Under the pieces are notes generated by a model, which saw nothing but the letters and a program-made list of their open reading frames with translations, did not search any database and was not told where the DNA came from. A stretch of 64,000 nt of DNA from Isoalcanivorax pacificus W11-5 (GTDB taxonomy: Bacteria > Pseudomonadota > Gammaproteobacteria > Pseudomonadales > Alcanivoracaceae), in contig NZ_CP004387.1 in the NCBI RefSeq assembly GCF_000299335.2, positions 3,550,994 through 3,614,993 on the forward strand. Reading direction: 5' to 3'. Position 1 is the first letter of the stretch, and every line of letters begins with the position of its first letter. The translations under genes were made by a program, and so were the position numbers. Shown piece after piece: positions 45,901 to 54,224 of the stretch.

Positions 45901-47548
45901 TCTCAGCGCCACCGATGTCGCCACCAGCGCCGGCCGCTGGGAAGGCCGCTTCACCGGCTTCAATGCCGGCACCGGCACTGTGGCCTACCTGCAACTGCGG
46001 GTGCGCGACTACATCCAGAACACCTTCGTATCGGTGCTGGTCAACGGCACGCTCGACGGCGAGACGTTCCGTCACCCGGTGGTCCGCAAGGAAGTCGGCA
46101 GCCGCTACCGGCTGATGACGCAATGGGGTGTCAGCGGTGAATCGCTGCGCCTGCTGGTCACCGACCAGCAAGGCCAGCCGGCGCCGGGCGTGACGGTGGA
46201 AACCTTCACCTACAACGCGGCCAACGACACCATCAGCGACGTCAACGTGCTCGGCACCACCGATGCTGACGGTTTCCTCAACGTCACGTTGCCCGGGGTG
46301 ACCGGCAGCACGCGCTTCCAGTTCCGCGCCTATGACGATCAGGGTTCGTCGCTGATGACCGAAGTGCAGGCACTGGTGGAAAACCTGACGCCGAGCCCGC
46401 GCCATATCTACCTGACACCCGGGAACGACACCAGCCGCGTCAATGTCACCTGGTATACCTCCAGCGACGTGACCACTTCGCAGGTGCGTTTCGGCACCGG
46501 CGCGCTGGATCAGGTGCGCTCGGGCACGTCGCTGGTGTTGCCGTTCTTCTATGGCGCCGAAGCCGGTGTCGTGCGCGTACACCATGCCACGCTCGACAAT
46601 CTGGCGCCGGGTACGCGCTACCGCTATCAGGTCGGCGATGGCGCCGGCAACGTCAGCAGCGAACGCAGTTTCATCACCGACAACGGCGACGACCAGGTCA
46701 ACATCCATCTGTTCGGCGACACCCAGACCGTGTCCAACGACAACCTGTTCAACGGCAGCGGCCTGGTGACCGAACTGTATCGCAAGATGCAGGCGCAACT
46801 GCCGGAGGGCGACCTGATTATGCATGTCGGCGACTTCACTGAAGACCTGAGCGACTATCGCTACCTGCGTCTGTTCCTGGAAGCGATGGAAGGTGACGAC
46901 ATGCTCGACTCGCGCCTGTTCGTCGTCGCCGAAGGCAACCACGAGGTCTACAACGAAGGCGCCGACAAGTTTGCCGCCATGTTCCGCTTCCCCGACAGCG
47001 ACAGCGGCGTGGCCGCCCCGTTCGACCGCGCCATCTACAGCTTCGATTACGGCAACACGCACATCGCCGTGATCACCAGCGAGCTGCTGGAGGAAAGCGA
47101 CTGGCCACGAATGATGAACTGGCTGCGCGCGGACATGGACGCCTCCGACAAGACCTGGAAGATCGTCATGATCCACCGCCCGCCGTACAACGGGAACCCG
47201 GCCTCCGGCAACGGCCGCGTGATGCAGTACCTGCCGCCCGTCGTGGACGCCTCCGGCATCGACCTGGTGCTTTCCGGTCACGATCACATGTACTCCCGCA
47301 GCCTGCCGCTGCAGGGTGGCCAGCCGAACCCGCATGGCGCCACGTACCTGATCGCCGGTTCCGATTCGGCCAAGTACTACGACAACAACGGCGGCGGCAT
47401 CGCGCAGTTTGCCGACGTGCTGTTCGACGACAACGTCAACACTTACACCACGTTGCAGATTGATGGCGAGCAGATGCATGTGCTGACCCGCACGCTCAAC
47501 GGCACCGTGGTGGACGACACCGTGCTGACGCCGCGCGCGTCACGCTGA
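42995..47548 (+). CDS. Multidomain lipoprotein: phosphodiester glycosidase plus PAP-like metallophosphatase
   Basis: This 1,517-residue exported lipoprotein has the lipobox LTGC near residue 20, then YRDKVVEVPGG. Domains in order: NAGPA/DUF2233-type phosphodiester glycosidase (about 90-470; AVNADPYDMTQGW, NFDGGGSTTL), a beta-rich region, a jelly-roll-like segment (about 655-820), a cohesin-like domain (about 920-1025), a purple-acid-phosphatase Fn3-like domain (1130-1230) and a calcineurin-type metallophosphatase (1235-1475) with GDTQT, VGDF, GNHE, HRPPY and GHDH. Together it could uncap and dephosphorylate sugar-phosphate diesters outside the cell. ATG 42995 or GTG 42986 could start it. Confidence 0.85.
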   Translation: MTRRVGRGTLLAFSLLATSYLTGCDGDTKTVYRDKVVEVPGGSTDVPYVDDQSGAEQFSAHIITPPDNADELFAPVPAPVINGTTARETEPTVISDFARFPVNDDLVITRGKLNHVLDEAIISAEFSLGGSLSLVPLNRSQGQFSFERTTASANHAIDQGQNVILAVNADPYDMTQGWNMGLIKADGVTYTGFSDRSEEAVVVYQDGSVDIQEDVPDFTLNVYANDQPLGELGNVHYFNNATQVNRSFSRGSSAMELYAAESYRGTVDMRGRTGALIRAEANGVSVIERGDGQISVQLPPLSGVVSARVDDRANYVIPAGHALLVDDGSLAIGARIDIRYETDDPNWDNVVSAVGAGFGRGLLVENGQLGANQGESAASGRTAFGIRADGSYFFLVVDKPVGSLTDGITETKLAQLMIGYGAVRAINFDGGGSTTLASRLPGERYTHLLNVPSDGSERVTATKWGLVLDPSLARYSATDVAVYPRDITLLAGSTYRRFRGVGYDSRSWEGSGQIPEYGISTAALGLIDARTGAFRAGDANAEGYVVVQVGEQKGVARVRVTSEVDEIRFGTMEMAIDSGATVSLAPQLLSDGQAVVYSPGTIQYSVDNTSDCILDAQNATVTAAQVQGRSCVVTATAAGQSAQLTLNIGVAPVVMVDFEGDTSMFRAAGARHNNVTIEKVTDQVFAGDYSMKLSWEANPAQPGTFGAYLTDPNRVTTLPGNPKYLGVNVYIPDELAGKVWWVRGSLRDADNKAVTINYNNDGEALPERGWNFMKAEIPAGYTAPFRFDQPFRFLVLKTAERIDSSVILDNFTAIYSDNTDLTGPGVLASPGADEVVDTASPLIALQVNDNSGVDFGSAYLALDGVDVSTQLVSNNQDRVEYQASELADGWHRVDYRINDINGNVSAGDFLFSIETGAPRLFIDSANVQFYPGGTFLLPIRVEGGATFSDLSLALDFDATKADLTVVNADLSATDVATSAGRWEGRFTGFNAGTGTVAYLQLRVRDYIQNTFVSVLVNGTLDGETFRHPVVRKEVGSRYRLMTQWGVSGESLRLLVTDQQGQPAPGVTVETFTYNAANDTISDVNVLGTTDADGFLNVTLPGVTGSTRFQFRAYDDQGSSLMTEVQALVENLTPSPRHIYLTPGNDTSRVNVTWYTSSDVTTSQVRFGTGALDQVRSGTSLVLPFFYGAEAGVVRVHHATLDNLAPGTRYRYQVGDGAGNVSSERSFITDNGDDQVNIHLFGDTQTVSNDNLFNGSGLVTELYRKMQAQLPEGDLIMHVGDFTEDLSDYRYLRLFLEAMEGDDMLDSRLFVVAEGNHEVYNEGADKFAAMFRFPDSDSGVAAPFDRAIYSFDYGNTHIAVITSELLEESDWPRMMNWLRADMDASDKTWKIVMIHRPPYNGNPASGNGRVMQYLPPVVDASGIDLVLSGHDHMYSRSLPLQGGQPNPHGATYLIAGSDSAKYYDNNGGGIAQFADVLFDDNVNTYTTLQIDGEQMHVLTRTLNGTVVDDTVLTPRASR

Positions 47549-47559
47549 GGAGATAACAG

Positions 47560-48342
47560 ATGAACAAGCTTGCATTGCTGCTGCCCCTGGCCACCACGTT
47601 GCTGGTGGCCTGTGGTGGCGACGACACCCGCTACCGGGATCGTGTGATTGAAGTCCCTGGCGAGCCCACCGAAAACCCGGTGGAATACATGCCGGTGGAC
47701 GGCTTCGTACTCGGCTTCTGGGTAATGGACGAAGACGAAGGCTGCGACAGCTTCTGCCTGAATGATTATTCCGCCTATGGCAGCCCGCTGTTCGTAGCAG
47801 ACCTGAATCATGCACCACTGGCCGAAGCACCGGCACTCGGTGATGACGGCGAGATAGGCGGTGTGCTGGCACTGACTGGCGACAGGCAGGCCAGCACCCG
47901 GGACAGTGCGGTGTTCAGCAATACGCTGATCGGTGAACGCTTCGCCATCCACCTGCGGGCGCGCACCGGCGACGACACGCTGCATACCGTGCTGTCGCTG
48001 GGCACGCCGTCCGGCACTGCGCTGAACGTACAACTGGCCCGGCAAAGCCTGGTGGCGGAATTCCCGCGCCAGGACAAGCGCCTGCTGGTCTCGCTCGACG
48101 ATGCCACCGACTGGCAGGAGATCCAGCTTGCCTCCGATGGCGACCGTGTCAGCCTGCAAGTGGGTTGCACGGAAGTGGCGGCGTTTGATCGCGTCAGCGG
48201 CTCCCCGATCCTGAGCACCGCCCCGACCCGCGCCATGGTTGGCGCGCGCTGGGGCAGCACGGCCAGCGACGCCTTTACCGGTGACGTGGATGTGCTGCGG
48301 ATCAGTTATCAGGCCGAGGCCAATCTGTTCTGCGTGGACTAG
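47560..48342 (+). CDS. Lipoprotein with LamG-like domain, partner of the phosphatase lipoprotein
   Basis: This 260-residue protein has a lipoprotein signal with lipobox LVAC (residues 15-18), then DTRYRDRVIEVPGE, nearly the same segment as in the upstream lipoprotein. The rest reads as a concanavalin/LamG-like beta sandwich (GGVLALTGDRQAS, FAIHLRARTGDDTLHTVLSLGT, GDVDVLRISY), with two disulfide-like cysteine pairs. It starts 11 bases after the upstream stop behind GAGGAGA. It probably works with the phosphatase lipoprotein; the ligand is unknown. Confidence 0.75.
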   Translation: MNKLALLLPLATTLLVACGGDDTRYRDRVIEVPGEPTENPVEYMPVDGFVLGFWVMDEDEGCDSFCLNDYSAYGSPLFVADLNHAPLAEAPALGDDGEIGGVLALTGDRQASTRDSAVFSNTLIGERFAIHLRARTGDDTLHTVLSLGTPSGTALNVQLARQSLVAEFPRQDKRLLVSLDDATDWQEIQLASDGDRVSLQVGCTEVAAFDRVSGSPILSTAPTRAMVGARWGSTASDAFTGDVDVLRISYQAEANLFCVD

Positions 48343-48350
48343 AAAAAAGA

Positions 48351-48383
48351 AAACCGCCCGGCGCGCCACGCGCCGGGCGGTTT
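48351..48383. terminator. Strong bidirectional terminator
   Basis: A 15-pair stem, AAACCGCCCGGCGCG with CGCGCCGGGCGGTTT around a CCA loop, lies between convergent genes. On the minus strand it is followed by TTCTTTTTTC, ideal for ending higBA; on the plus strand only TTT follows. Confidence 0.93.
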
Positions 48384-48416
48384 ATATCTCAAAAAAAAAC
48401 GGCCAGGAACCCGGTA

Positions 48417-48701
48417 TCAGGCGGCGTCTACCGTTGCGGAAATGCTGACATGCAGGCCAGCGCGGCTCGCCATCAGCACCAGCGTATCCAGGCTGAATTT
48501 GTCAATCTTGCCGGTCATCAGATAACTCACGCGCGGCTGAGTCAACCCGAGCATCACCTGAATAGCCCGCGTATCCAGTTTTTTCCTGACAATGTGGTCA
48601 CGAATGCAGGTCATCAACTTCGCCCGCAGTTTCATGTTCTCGGCTTCAGCGGGTGTATCACACACCGCATCCCACACGCTCTCGAACGTCTCGCCCGCCA
48701 T
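48417..48701 (-). CDS. higA: HigA-like antitoxin, XRE helix-turn-helix
   Basis: This 94-residue protein has an XRE-type helix-turn-helix of the HTH_37 group (LDTRAIQVMLGLTQPRVSYLMTGKIDKFSLDTLVLMASRAG). It lies downstream of the toxin gene, the order that marks HigBA systems. It should neutralise the toxin and repress the promoter. The gene ends 34 bases before the strong terminator. Confidence 0.85.
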   Translation of the reverse strand: MAGETFESVWDAVCDTPAEAENMKLRAKLMTCIRDHIVRKKLDTRAIQVMLGLTQPRVSYLMTGKIDKFSLDTLVLMASRAGLHVSISATVDAA

Positions 48702-48742
48702 AGCCTGGCTCCTCTCGCGGTCTTTGCCCGGAACGACAGCCG

Positions 48743-49075
48743 TTATCGAGCCCGCCTGATGGCGTGGTATCGCGCCCGGGCCAGGTCGATATCGGCTTTT
48801 CTCGTCTTCTGCGCTGTCTTCTGAAAACAGTGCAGGATGTACAACCTGTCCCTGACGACATCCACATAAATAACCCGCCAGCTTCTGTCCGCCGCAGCAA
48901 TTCTGATTTCCCGGACACCGGCACCGACTGTCTTCATCGGCTTCCAGTCATCGGGACACCTTCCGTGCTGTACAAGGTCCAGCTGGTAGCCGGCAGCCAT
49001 CCTCGCTTCTTTGGGCCACCGTCTGAGATCTGTCAGACTGGAGCCCTCAAACTGGATATGTTTGCACTGTGCCAT
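48743..49075 (-). CDS. higB: HigB-like (Gp49/RelE-type) toxin
   Basis: The 110-residue protein resembles the Gp49/HigB branch of RelE toxins, ribosome-dependent mRNA interferases: RRWPKEARMAAGYQLDLVQHG, VGAGVREIRIAAADRSWRVIYV and ILHCFQKTAQKTRKADIDLARARYH. The last two segments are the usual family signature. ATG 49075 has AGGA seven bases upstream and a good promoter. A 41-base gap separates it from higA. Confidence 0.87.
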   Translation of the reverse strand: MAQCKHIQFEGSSLTDLRRWPKEARMAAGYQLDLVQHGRCPDDWKPMKTVGAGVREIRIAAADRSWRVIYVDVVRDRLYILHCFQKTAQKTRKADIDLARARYHAIRRAR

Positions 49076-49106
49076 TGGGAATCCTTTCCCGGATTGTCCA
49101 GCGAAG

Positions 49107-49134
49107 AATATACCTAATCAGGTATTAATATCAA
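49107..49134 (-). promoter_or_regulatory. higBA promoter with operator in its spacer
   Basis: On the minus strand TTGATA (49134-49129) and TATATT (49112-49107) are 16 bases apart. The perfect dyad ATACCT-AATC-AGGTAT (49110-49125) fills the spacer and overlaps the -10, a typical antitoxin operator. Another ATACC-type copy (CCGGTAT) lies upstream near 49137. Confidence 0.75.
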
Positions 49135-49153
49135 ATCCGGTATGAGACACCGG

Positions 49154-50023
49154 CTACACTGCTTTCCCGGCGCAGGGCGCCGTGACCGGCGCCCATCCCA
49201 GCAACCACTCGGCGATTTCTCCCCACGCCGCCGACGCAGCAGGCCGAAACACGCCCACATGCCCGAGCGTTTTCACACCCCATTGCGCCGGCGACCATTG
49301 CCGCAGTTCTTTCCCCGCCACCGGGTAAAACCCCATCAGCGCGCGCACCGCCGCCAGCGGCGCTACCGCGTCATCGTCGGTGATCTGATAAAACCGCATC
49401 GGCAAGCGCAGCCGCGCAAAGTGATCGCGCATCGGCGTGCCATCGGCCTCGCACAGGTAATGCGGAGAACGGCACCAGCGCACCCACTCGCGGGCCACGT
49501 CACCTGGCAATGTCGCGCCACCGAGGAGGGCGCCTGGCAGGGTGCCGGTGACACGAATGGCCAGCGGCATGAGCAGATACCAGTCCAGCCAGCGGCGCCA
49601 GCGCCACCGTCCCGGCCACCAGCGCCAGTAACCACTCTGCGATGCAATCAGCAGCGCGGCGCGCACCTGCGTGGCACTTTGCGCCAGCCCGAACAATTGT
49701 CCGCCCACGGAATGACCGACAAACAGCAGCGGCAACCCGCCGGCCAGTTCGCTGCCGTGACGTAACGCGGCATCCAGATCATGCCGGCCCCAGTCGGCCA
49801 TGCGCAGCGGCACACCGGCAGGCACATGGCTTCGATAATCGAAGCTGAGCACCGTCAACCCGAACTCACTCAGCCCGTTGGCGAAATGACGATAAAAGCC
49901 GTGCGGGATACCCGTGCCACCCGCCAGCACCACCATCGCCTGCGGTGACGCGGCACGATACAACGTGGCCGGCAGGCATACGCCATCAGCGGTCGACAGG
50001 GACAGAGATTCAATGGAAACCAT
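49154..50023 (-). CDS. Alpha/beta hydrolase
   Basis: The 289-residue protein has an alpha/beta-hydrolase fold. The nucleophile elbow is GHSVGG, with VLSFDYRSHVPAGVP upstream and a late LGHVGVFRP holding a possible catalytic His. VVLAGGTGIPHGFYRHFA supplies the oxyanion region. Its nearest named relatives are YheT/lipase-like esterases, but the substrate is unknown. ATG 50023 has AGGAAGG six bases upstream; the frame extends to GTG 50029. Confidence 0.85.
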   Translation of the reverse strand: MVSIESLSLSTADGVCLPATLYRAASPQAMVVLAGGTGIPHGFYRHFANGLSEFGLTVLSFDYRSHVPAGVPLRMADWGRHDLDAALRHGSELAGGLPLLFVGHSVGGQLFGLAQSATQVRAALLIASQSGYWRWWPGRWRWRRWLDWYLLMPLAIRVTGTLPGALLGGATLPGDVAREWVRWCRSPHYLCEADGTPMRDHFARLRLPMRFYQITDDDAVAPLAAVRALMGFYPVAGKELRQWSPAQWGVKTLGHVGVFRPAASAAWGEIAEWLLGWAPVTAPCAGKAV

Positions 50024-50091
50024 GTGCACCTTCCTGAACAGGCTTCGGGAGGCTCAGGCTAGAGCGGCGCAGACACCGGAAAAATTGATCT

Positions 50092-50997
50092 TTACACAGC
50101 CAGCGATGAGAAATACTCATCTGTAGTGCGCGCGCACTCACTGAACAGTGCGCGCAGCCACGACACCAGCGCTACCACCTCCGGCCGCCAGCGCACCGCC
50201 TCGCGCACTTCCAGGGAAAAATGCGCCAGCGGCATGCGTTGCAGAGGCAATGGTGCAGCCAGCACACCCGCCTGCACCAGTGGCGTCACCACCGGCAGCA
50301 ATCCCAGCGCCAGTCCGTCGTGGGCTGCCGCCATCAGCAGGCCGCGATAGCTGTTCAGGCTGATGGTTTCACGAAAGGTGTCCGGCCATTGCTGATATTC
50401 GAACCAGCGCGTCCAGAGTTCGCGGTAATCGGTCATGCTATAGAGCGAGTATCGTTGCGCGGCGGCATAGGGGTCCGCGCGCACCGTCTCCGCCAGCGAC
50501 GGCGCACACAGCAGTGTCACTTCGGCCGGCGCCAGCGGGATGGTCTGGTCGTGCATCACATAACCAAAACGGATCGCCACGTCGGTATCGCCGCCGGCCA
50601 CATCCATGGAGCGAGTCTCGGCCTGGATATCGATGCGCAGCGACGGCCACTGCGCCAGAAAACGCCCGATGGCCGGTGCCAGGACGTCGGTGGCGACATA
50701 GGGCATGGCACTCACGCGCAGCGGCGCGCTGTCCTCCGCGCCCTGTAACACTTGCGTCGCCCGCCGGATATCCGTCAGCGCCCGGCTGACCGCCGCATGG
50801 TATGCCGCGCCTTCCGGTGTAAAGGCAATCTGGCGGTGCCGGCGTACAAACAATGGCATGCCCAATTGCGCTTCCAGATCACGTATCTGATGGCTCACCG
50901 CCGATGCCGTGATGTGCAGTTCCTCCGCACCCGCACGAAAGCTCAGGTGCCGGCCGACCGCATCGAAAGTGCGCAACAGATTCAGTGAGGGTTGCAA
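50092..50997 (-). CDS. LysR-family regulator, GcvA-like
   Basis: The 301-residue protein has the N-terminal winged helix-turn-helix (LNLLRTFDAVGRHLSFRAGAEELHITASAVSHQIRDLEAQLG), followed by a periplasmic-binding-like effector domain. The sequence SLNLLRTFDAVGRHLSF and LGMPLFVRR place it in the GcvA/AmpR-like group. Its target is not evident: the MAPEG gene is upstream on the same strand and the hydrolase follows, either of which could be regulated. Confidence 0.9.
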   Translation of the reverse strand: MQPSLNLLRTFDAVGRHLSFRAGAEELHITASAVSHQIRDLEAQLGMPLFVRRHRQIAFTPEGAAYHAAVSRALTDIRRATQVLQGAEDSAPLRVSAMPYVATDVLAPAIGRFLAQWPSLRIDIQAETRSMDVAGGDTDVAIRFGYVMHDQTIPLAPAEVTLLCAPSLAETVRADPYAAAQRYSLYSMTDYRELWTRWFEYQQWPDTFRETISLNSYRGLLMAAAHDGLALGLLPVVTPLVQAGVLAAPLPLQRMPLAHFSLEVREAVRWRPEVVALVSWLRALFSECARTTDEYFSSLAV

Positions 50998-51012
50998 GGG
51001 CGTCGCTCCCGA

Positions 51013-51438
51013 TCAGAACACGGCGCGGGCCGCATTCACCGTCAACGCCACCAGCACCAGCGACGATAACAGGAACAGCACAAAGCGGACTTCGATTTTA
51101 TTCACCAGCGCCTGCACCAGACTGTGTACCACGCGCAGCCCGACATACGCCCAGGCCAGGGTCAGGTTGATACCGCCGCCGATGCCCAGCAACGCCAGCG
51201 CAAACGCCACGGCATAGAAAATGGTCGGCTGTTCCATCAGGTGATTGTAGTTGTCGGCCTTCCAGCGCACGTTCGCCGGCAACTGGTTCATCTGTTCGCC
51301 ACGCGGCGCGTTCGGGTCCGGCTTCATTTTCGCGCGCGCCATGGCCGGCAGGCGCGTGGTGTACATCCACAGCCACATGATCAGGGACCAGGCCACCAGG
51401 GCCACAATGGGAGCAAGGATCGGACTGGGCACGTGCAT
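51013..51438 (-). CDS. MAPEG-family membrane protein
   Basis: MAPEG proteins are four-helix membrane enzymes, often glutathione transferases or peroxidases. The 141-residue product has four hydrophobic segments, with the family stretch ADNYNHLMEQPTIFYAVAFALALLG and YVGLRVVHSLVQALVNK. ATG 51438 has AGGAG seven bases upstream, so the longer open frame to 51567 is rejected. It ends 15 bases before the LysR start. Confidence 0.9.
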   Translation of the reverse strand: MHVPSPILAPIVALVAWSLIMWLWMYTTRLPAMARAKMKPDPNAPRGEQMNQLPANVRWKADNYNHLMEQPTIFYAVAFALALLGIGGGINLTLAWAYVGLRVVHSLVQALVNKIEVRFVLFLLSSLVLVALTVNAARAVF

Positions 51439-51594
51439 GCATGAACTCCTGTTGTTGTGAAATATTGTCAGAGCGCCTTGAAAGGCGGCCGGTCCACACC
51501 AGTTCCCGGAGCATAGCATCGCCTTCCTGCCGGGCCACGGAATTCTCCCGGCACCTGACGGTCCCATCGACTGGCATCACACAGAGGATATCGC

Positions 51595-52302
51595 ATGAAT
51601 ACCCGTAACCTGATGGATCAACTGCTCAAGGCCGGCAACGAGATGTTCAACAACACCGGCGCTGCGTCGCCGCAGACGTCCGGCCAGCCCGACGCGCCAC
51701 AGGGCGGCCAATCCCCTCTGAATGGCCTGCTGGCGGGTGCCGGTGGCGGGGCCCTGGCCGCCGGTGCGCTCGGCCTGCTGCTGGGCAGCAAGAAAGGCCG
51801 CAAGATCGGCGCCAAAGTAGCCACCTACGGCGGCCTGGCCGCATTGGGAGTGGTCGCCTACAAAGCCTATGACAACTGGCAGAAGAACCAGGGCGTGGCC
51901 AACGCCACGCCACCGCAGACCGTGGACCGGCTGCCCGCCCCGGAGGCCGAGCAGCACAGCCGCGCCATCCTGCTGGCCATTATCGGTGCCGCCAAGGCAG
52001 ACGGCCATGTCGACGACCGCGAGCGCGCACTGATCGATCAGGAAATCGCCCGGCTTGGCGCGGACGACGCCCTCCAGCGCTGGTTCGATGACCAGTTGCG
52101 CCAGCCGCTGGACCCGGCACGTGTGGCCGCCGCCGCCAGCACCCCGGAAATGGCCGCCGAGATGTACCTGGCCAGCGCCCTGGTGGTGGACGAAGAGAGC
52201 TTCATGGAACGCGCCTACCTGCAGGAACTGGTCAAACAGCTCAGGCTCGACCCGGCCCTGGTCAGCGAACTCGACACGCAGGCCAGGGCGGCGGCAGGCT
52301 GA
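51595..52302 (+). CDS. DUF533/YebE-like inner membrane protein with TerB-like domain
   Basis: This 235-residue protein has a Gln/Pro-rich start, a glycine-rich hydrophobic segment (LLAGAGGGALAAGALGLLLGS) and a second (YGGLAALGVVAYKAY), then a TerB-like cytoplasmic domain (AILLAIIGAAKADGHVDDRERALIDQEI) with acidic metal-binding-like helices. E. coli YebE is a member and responds to envelope stress. The function is unknown. The stop is adjacent to the stop of the convergent gene. Confidence 0.85.
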   Translation: MNTRNLMDQLLKAGNEMFNNTGAASPQTSGQPDAPQGGQSPLNGLLAGAGGGALAAGALGLLLGSKKGRKIGAKVATYGGLAALGVVAYKAYDNWQKNQGVANATPPQTVDRLPAPEAEQHSRAILLAIIGAAKADGHVDDRERALIDQEIARLGADDALQRWFDDQLRQPLDPARVAAAASTPEMAAEMYLASALVVDEESFMERAYLQELVKQLRLDPALVSELDTQARAAAG

Positions 52303-53253
52303 TCAACCGAGCAAGGCCCAGGCGCGTTGCGCGCGCAACGTGCGGGCCTTGCCGGCAACACCGAACAATGGCGCATCGCGCCGCCAATGTTCCGCGAACG
52401 CATCCGCCTCTCCCGCCAGTTGCGCGCCGGCCTGTTGGTACACTCCCGCCGCGTCTGCCAGCAGCCCATCCAGCGTCGCATGGGTGACCGGGGACGACGC
52501 CGGCTGCGAGGTCAGCGCCGCCAGCCCGCTCACGGTGGCCAGCAAGCGCGCGCGCAGCGCCTGAGGCCATTGGCGCGCACGCGCTTCGCGCAGCGTGCAG
52601 GCCAGCAGCGCCAGGTTCACATACAGGTCTTCAATGGTACGGAAAGGTTTCAGGTAGGCGTCGTAACCATCGCCGGGCAGCCGCGCCGCCGCCGGCAGCA
52701 CCACGTTGTCCAGCAGGCATCGGGTATGTGGCACTTCCGGAATGAACGGCAGCGGCGTGGACGCCGGCAGGCTCACTCCGGCGGTGGCCACCGGCACCTG
52801 CCACACCGCCAGTTGCGGGCGTTCGGGATCACTGTCCGCCTGCCGCGCCACGATCAGCAGGCGGGTGCAGCCGCTGCCGAGCGTGATCCAGCTTTTCTCG
52901 CCATTGAGTTGCACCCGTCCGTCCGGCAATGCCGTGCAGGCCGTGGCGATATGCCGTGGCCGGTTGCCGCCGCTTTCGGTGGCGCCGAAGGCAACGATCT
53001 CGTCCGGGCCGATCGACGGCAGTAAGGCACGCAGCGCGGCCTGATACCCGGCAGAAAAAGCCCAGCCGAGCCGGTCCGCGTCGTAACCGCCGCGCAGTGC
53101 CAGCAAGAGCGGGGAGCCGGTCAGGGCGGTCAACTCATGCCAGGCCGGCCGCCAGGCATCCAGGCCCGGCATCGGCCGGGCGGATGTCGACGCCTGCAAC
53201 AGGTGTGCAAGCGCCTCGTGCAGGCCACTGGCCCAGGAAACATCACGGTGCAT
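52303..53253 (-). CDS. Acyl-CoA dehydrogenase-like protein, short
   Basis: The 316-residue protein has the middle-domain pattern of acyl-CoA dehydrogenases: FGATESGGNRPRHIATACTALPDGRVQLNGEKSWITLGSGCTRLLIVARQ. The usual TEPGAGSD stretch is changed to TESGGNRP, and the C-terminal helical domain is shortened (families are near 380 residues). The catalytic Glu position is not evident. It may be a divergent oxidase or a non-catalytic member. Translation starts at ATG 53253. Confidence 0.7.
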   Translation of the reverse strand: MHRDVSWASGLHEALAHLLQASTSARPMPGLDAWRPAWHELTALTGSPLLLALRGGYDADRLGWAFSAGYQAALRALLPSIGPDEIVAFGATESGGNRPRHIATACTALPDGRVQLNGEKSWITLGSGCTRLLIVARQADSDPERPQLAVWQVPVATAGVSLPASTPLPFIPEVPHTRCLLDNVVLPAAARLPGDGYDAYLKPFRTIEDLYVNLALLACTLREARARQWPQALRARLLATVSGLAALTSQPASSPVTHATLDGLLADAAGVYQQAGAQLAGEADAFAEHWRRDAPLFGVAGKARTLRAQRAWALLG

Positions 53254-53268
53254 GAAAGCTGCCTCGTA

Positions 53269-53886
53269 TCAGGGCCGGGCCACCAGCCAGGCGCCCGCTC
53301 CCACCATCACTCCGCCGGCGGCACGTTGCAGCGGCGTGCGCAGGCGCGGGTTCACGCGCCAGGTGCGCAGCCGCCAGGCCAGCACGACGTACAGCAGTTT
53401 AGCGCTGCCCACCGCAAACACACTGACAGCGAGAATCATCAGGGCGTCCAGCGAGGTCACCCGGCCCAGATCGACAAATACCGGCAGCAGGCTCAGATAA
53501 AACAGAATCGCCTTCATGTCCCCGAGCGTGATCAGCAGACCGGCGAGAAAACTGGTGCCCAGCGAGCCCCGCGCCACCAATGGCGTGGCGGCCGGCGAGG
53601 CCCCGGCGTGCCGCAGCAGGTGAATGCCGAAGCCGATCAGGCACAGGCCCGCCAGCACCCGGATCACCACAAACACACCGCCCAGCAGTTGCGCCAGCGC
53701 CGTCAGGCCAAATAACGCCAGCGCAATGAACAGCACATCAGCGAGCACAATACCGGCAGTGACCGCGACACCATGCGCCGGCCCCAGCGTTGCCGTGCGC
53801 GCGGTAACGGCCACCACGCTCATGCCTGGCACCAGTGCCAGCATCCACAGAATGCCCGTCAGCGACAGCAGGCCCAACGTTGTCAT
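53269..53886 (-). CDS. LysE-family amino acid exporter
   Basis: The 205-residue membrane protein has six predicted helices and the LysE/RhtB signature MLALVPGMSVVAVTARTATLGPAHGVAVTAGIVLADVLFI near the start and LGDMKAILFYLSLLPVFVDL in the middle. It should export an amino acid or a related metabolite. ATG 53886 has GGGGAG nine bases upstream. It ends 15 bases before the acyl-CoA dehydrogenase-like start. Confidence 0.9.
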   Translation of the reverse strand: MTTLGLLSLTGILWMLALVPGMSVVAVTARTATLGPAHGVAVTAGIVLADVLFIALALFGLTALAQLLGGVFVVIRVLAGLCLIGFGIHLLRHAGASPAATPLVARGSLGTSFLAGLLITLGDMKAILFYLSLLPVFVDLGRVTSLDALMILAVSVFAVGSAKLLYVVLAWRLRTWRVNPRLRTPLQRAAGGVMVGAGAWLVARP

Positions 53887-54224
53887 GATGTGTGCTCCCC
53901 TCATCTCCTTTGTCCTGCAATGTAACGGAAAAGCCCGGCCACCGCCTGACCTGCGGCACGGACCGCCCGCCGCCGCGCCATTACAACGCCGCGTCAATAA
54001 TGAGGCTTCCGCCTGCCGTGCTTTTTGTGCCAGCGCACACAGCAAGCCAGGCGCCCGGCGTCTTTTGTGTCGAGCAAGCTCACACAACCACAACGGCCCC
54101 GGAACCGCTCACGGCACCTTCAGTCCATCCCCTACCGGCCCCGCTTTCGATGGCGGGGCTCTTTCCCCTGGCCCGACGGGCCCACTGCAGGCCCGCCCCG
54201 ACAGCCGCCCCCACAGGAGGCCCC
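53887..54224. other. Intergenic region upstream of ferritin-like genes
   Basis: 338 bases without a gene separate the divergent lysE and ferritin-like genes. It holds a dyad TTGTGT...ACACAA (54065-54087), a hairpin GGCCCCGC...GCGGGGC with a short T-rich tail (about 54138-54162) that could act as a leader attenuator, and AGGAGG before the next start. No Fur box or standard promoter is clear. Confidence 0.5.

Noticed and set aside
45845-47479. Minus-strand open frame of 544 codons
   Set aside because: Antisense of the metallophosphatase domain; no ribosome site and no motif.
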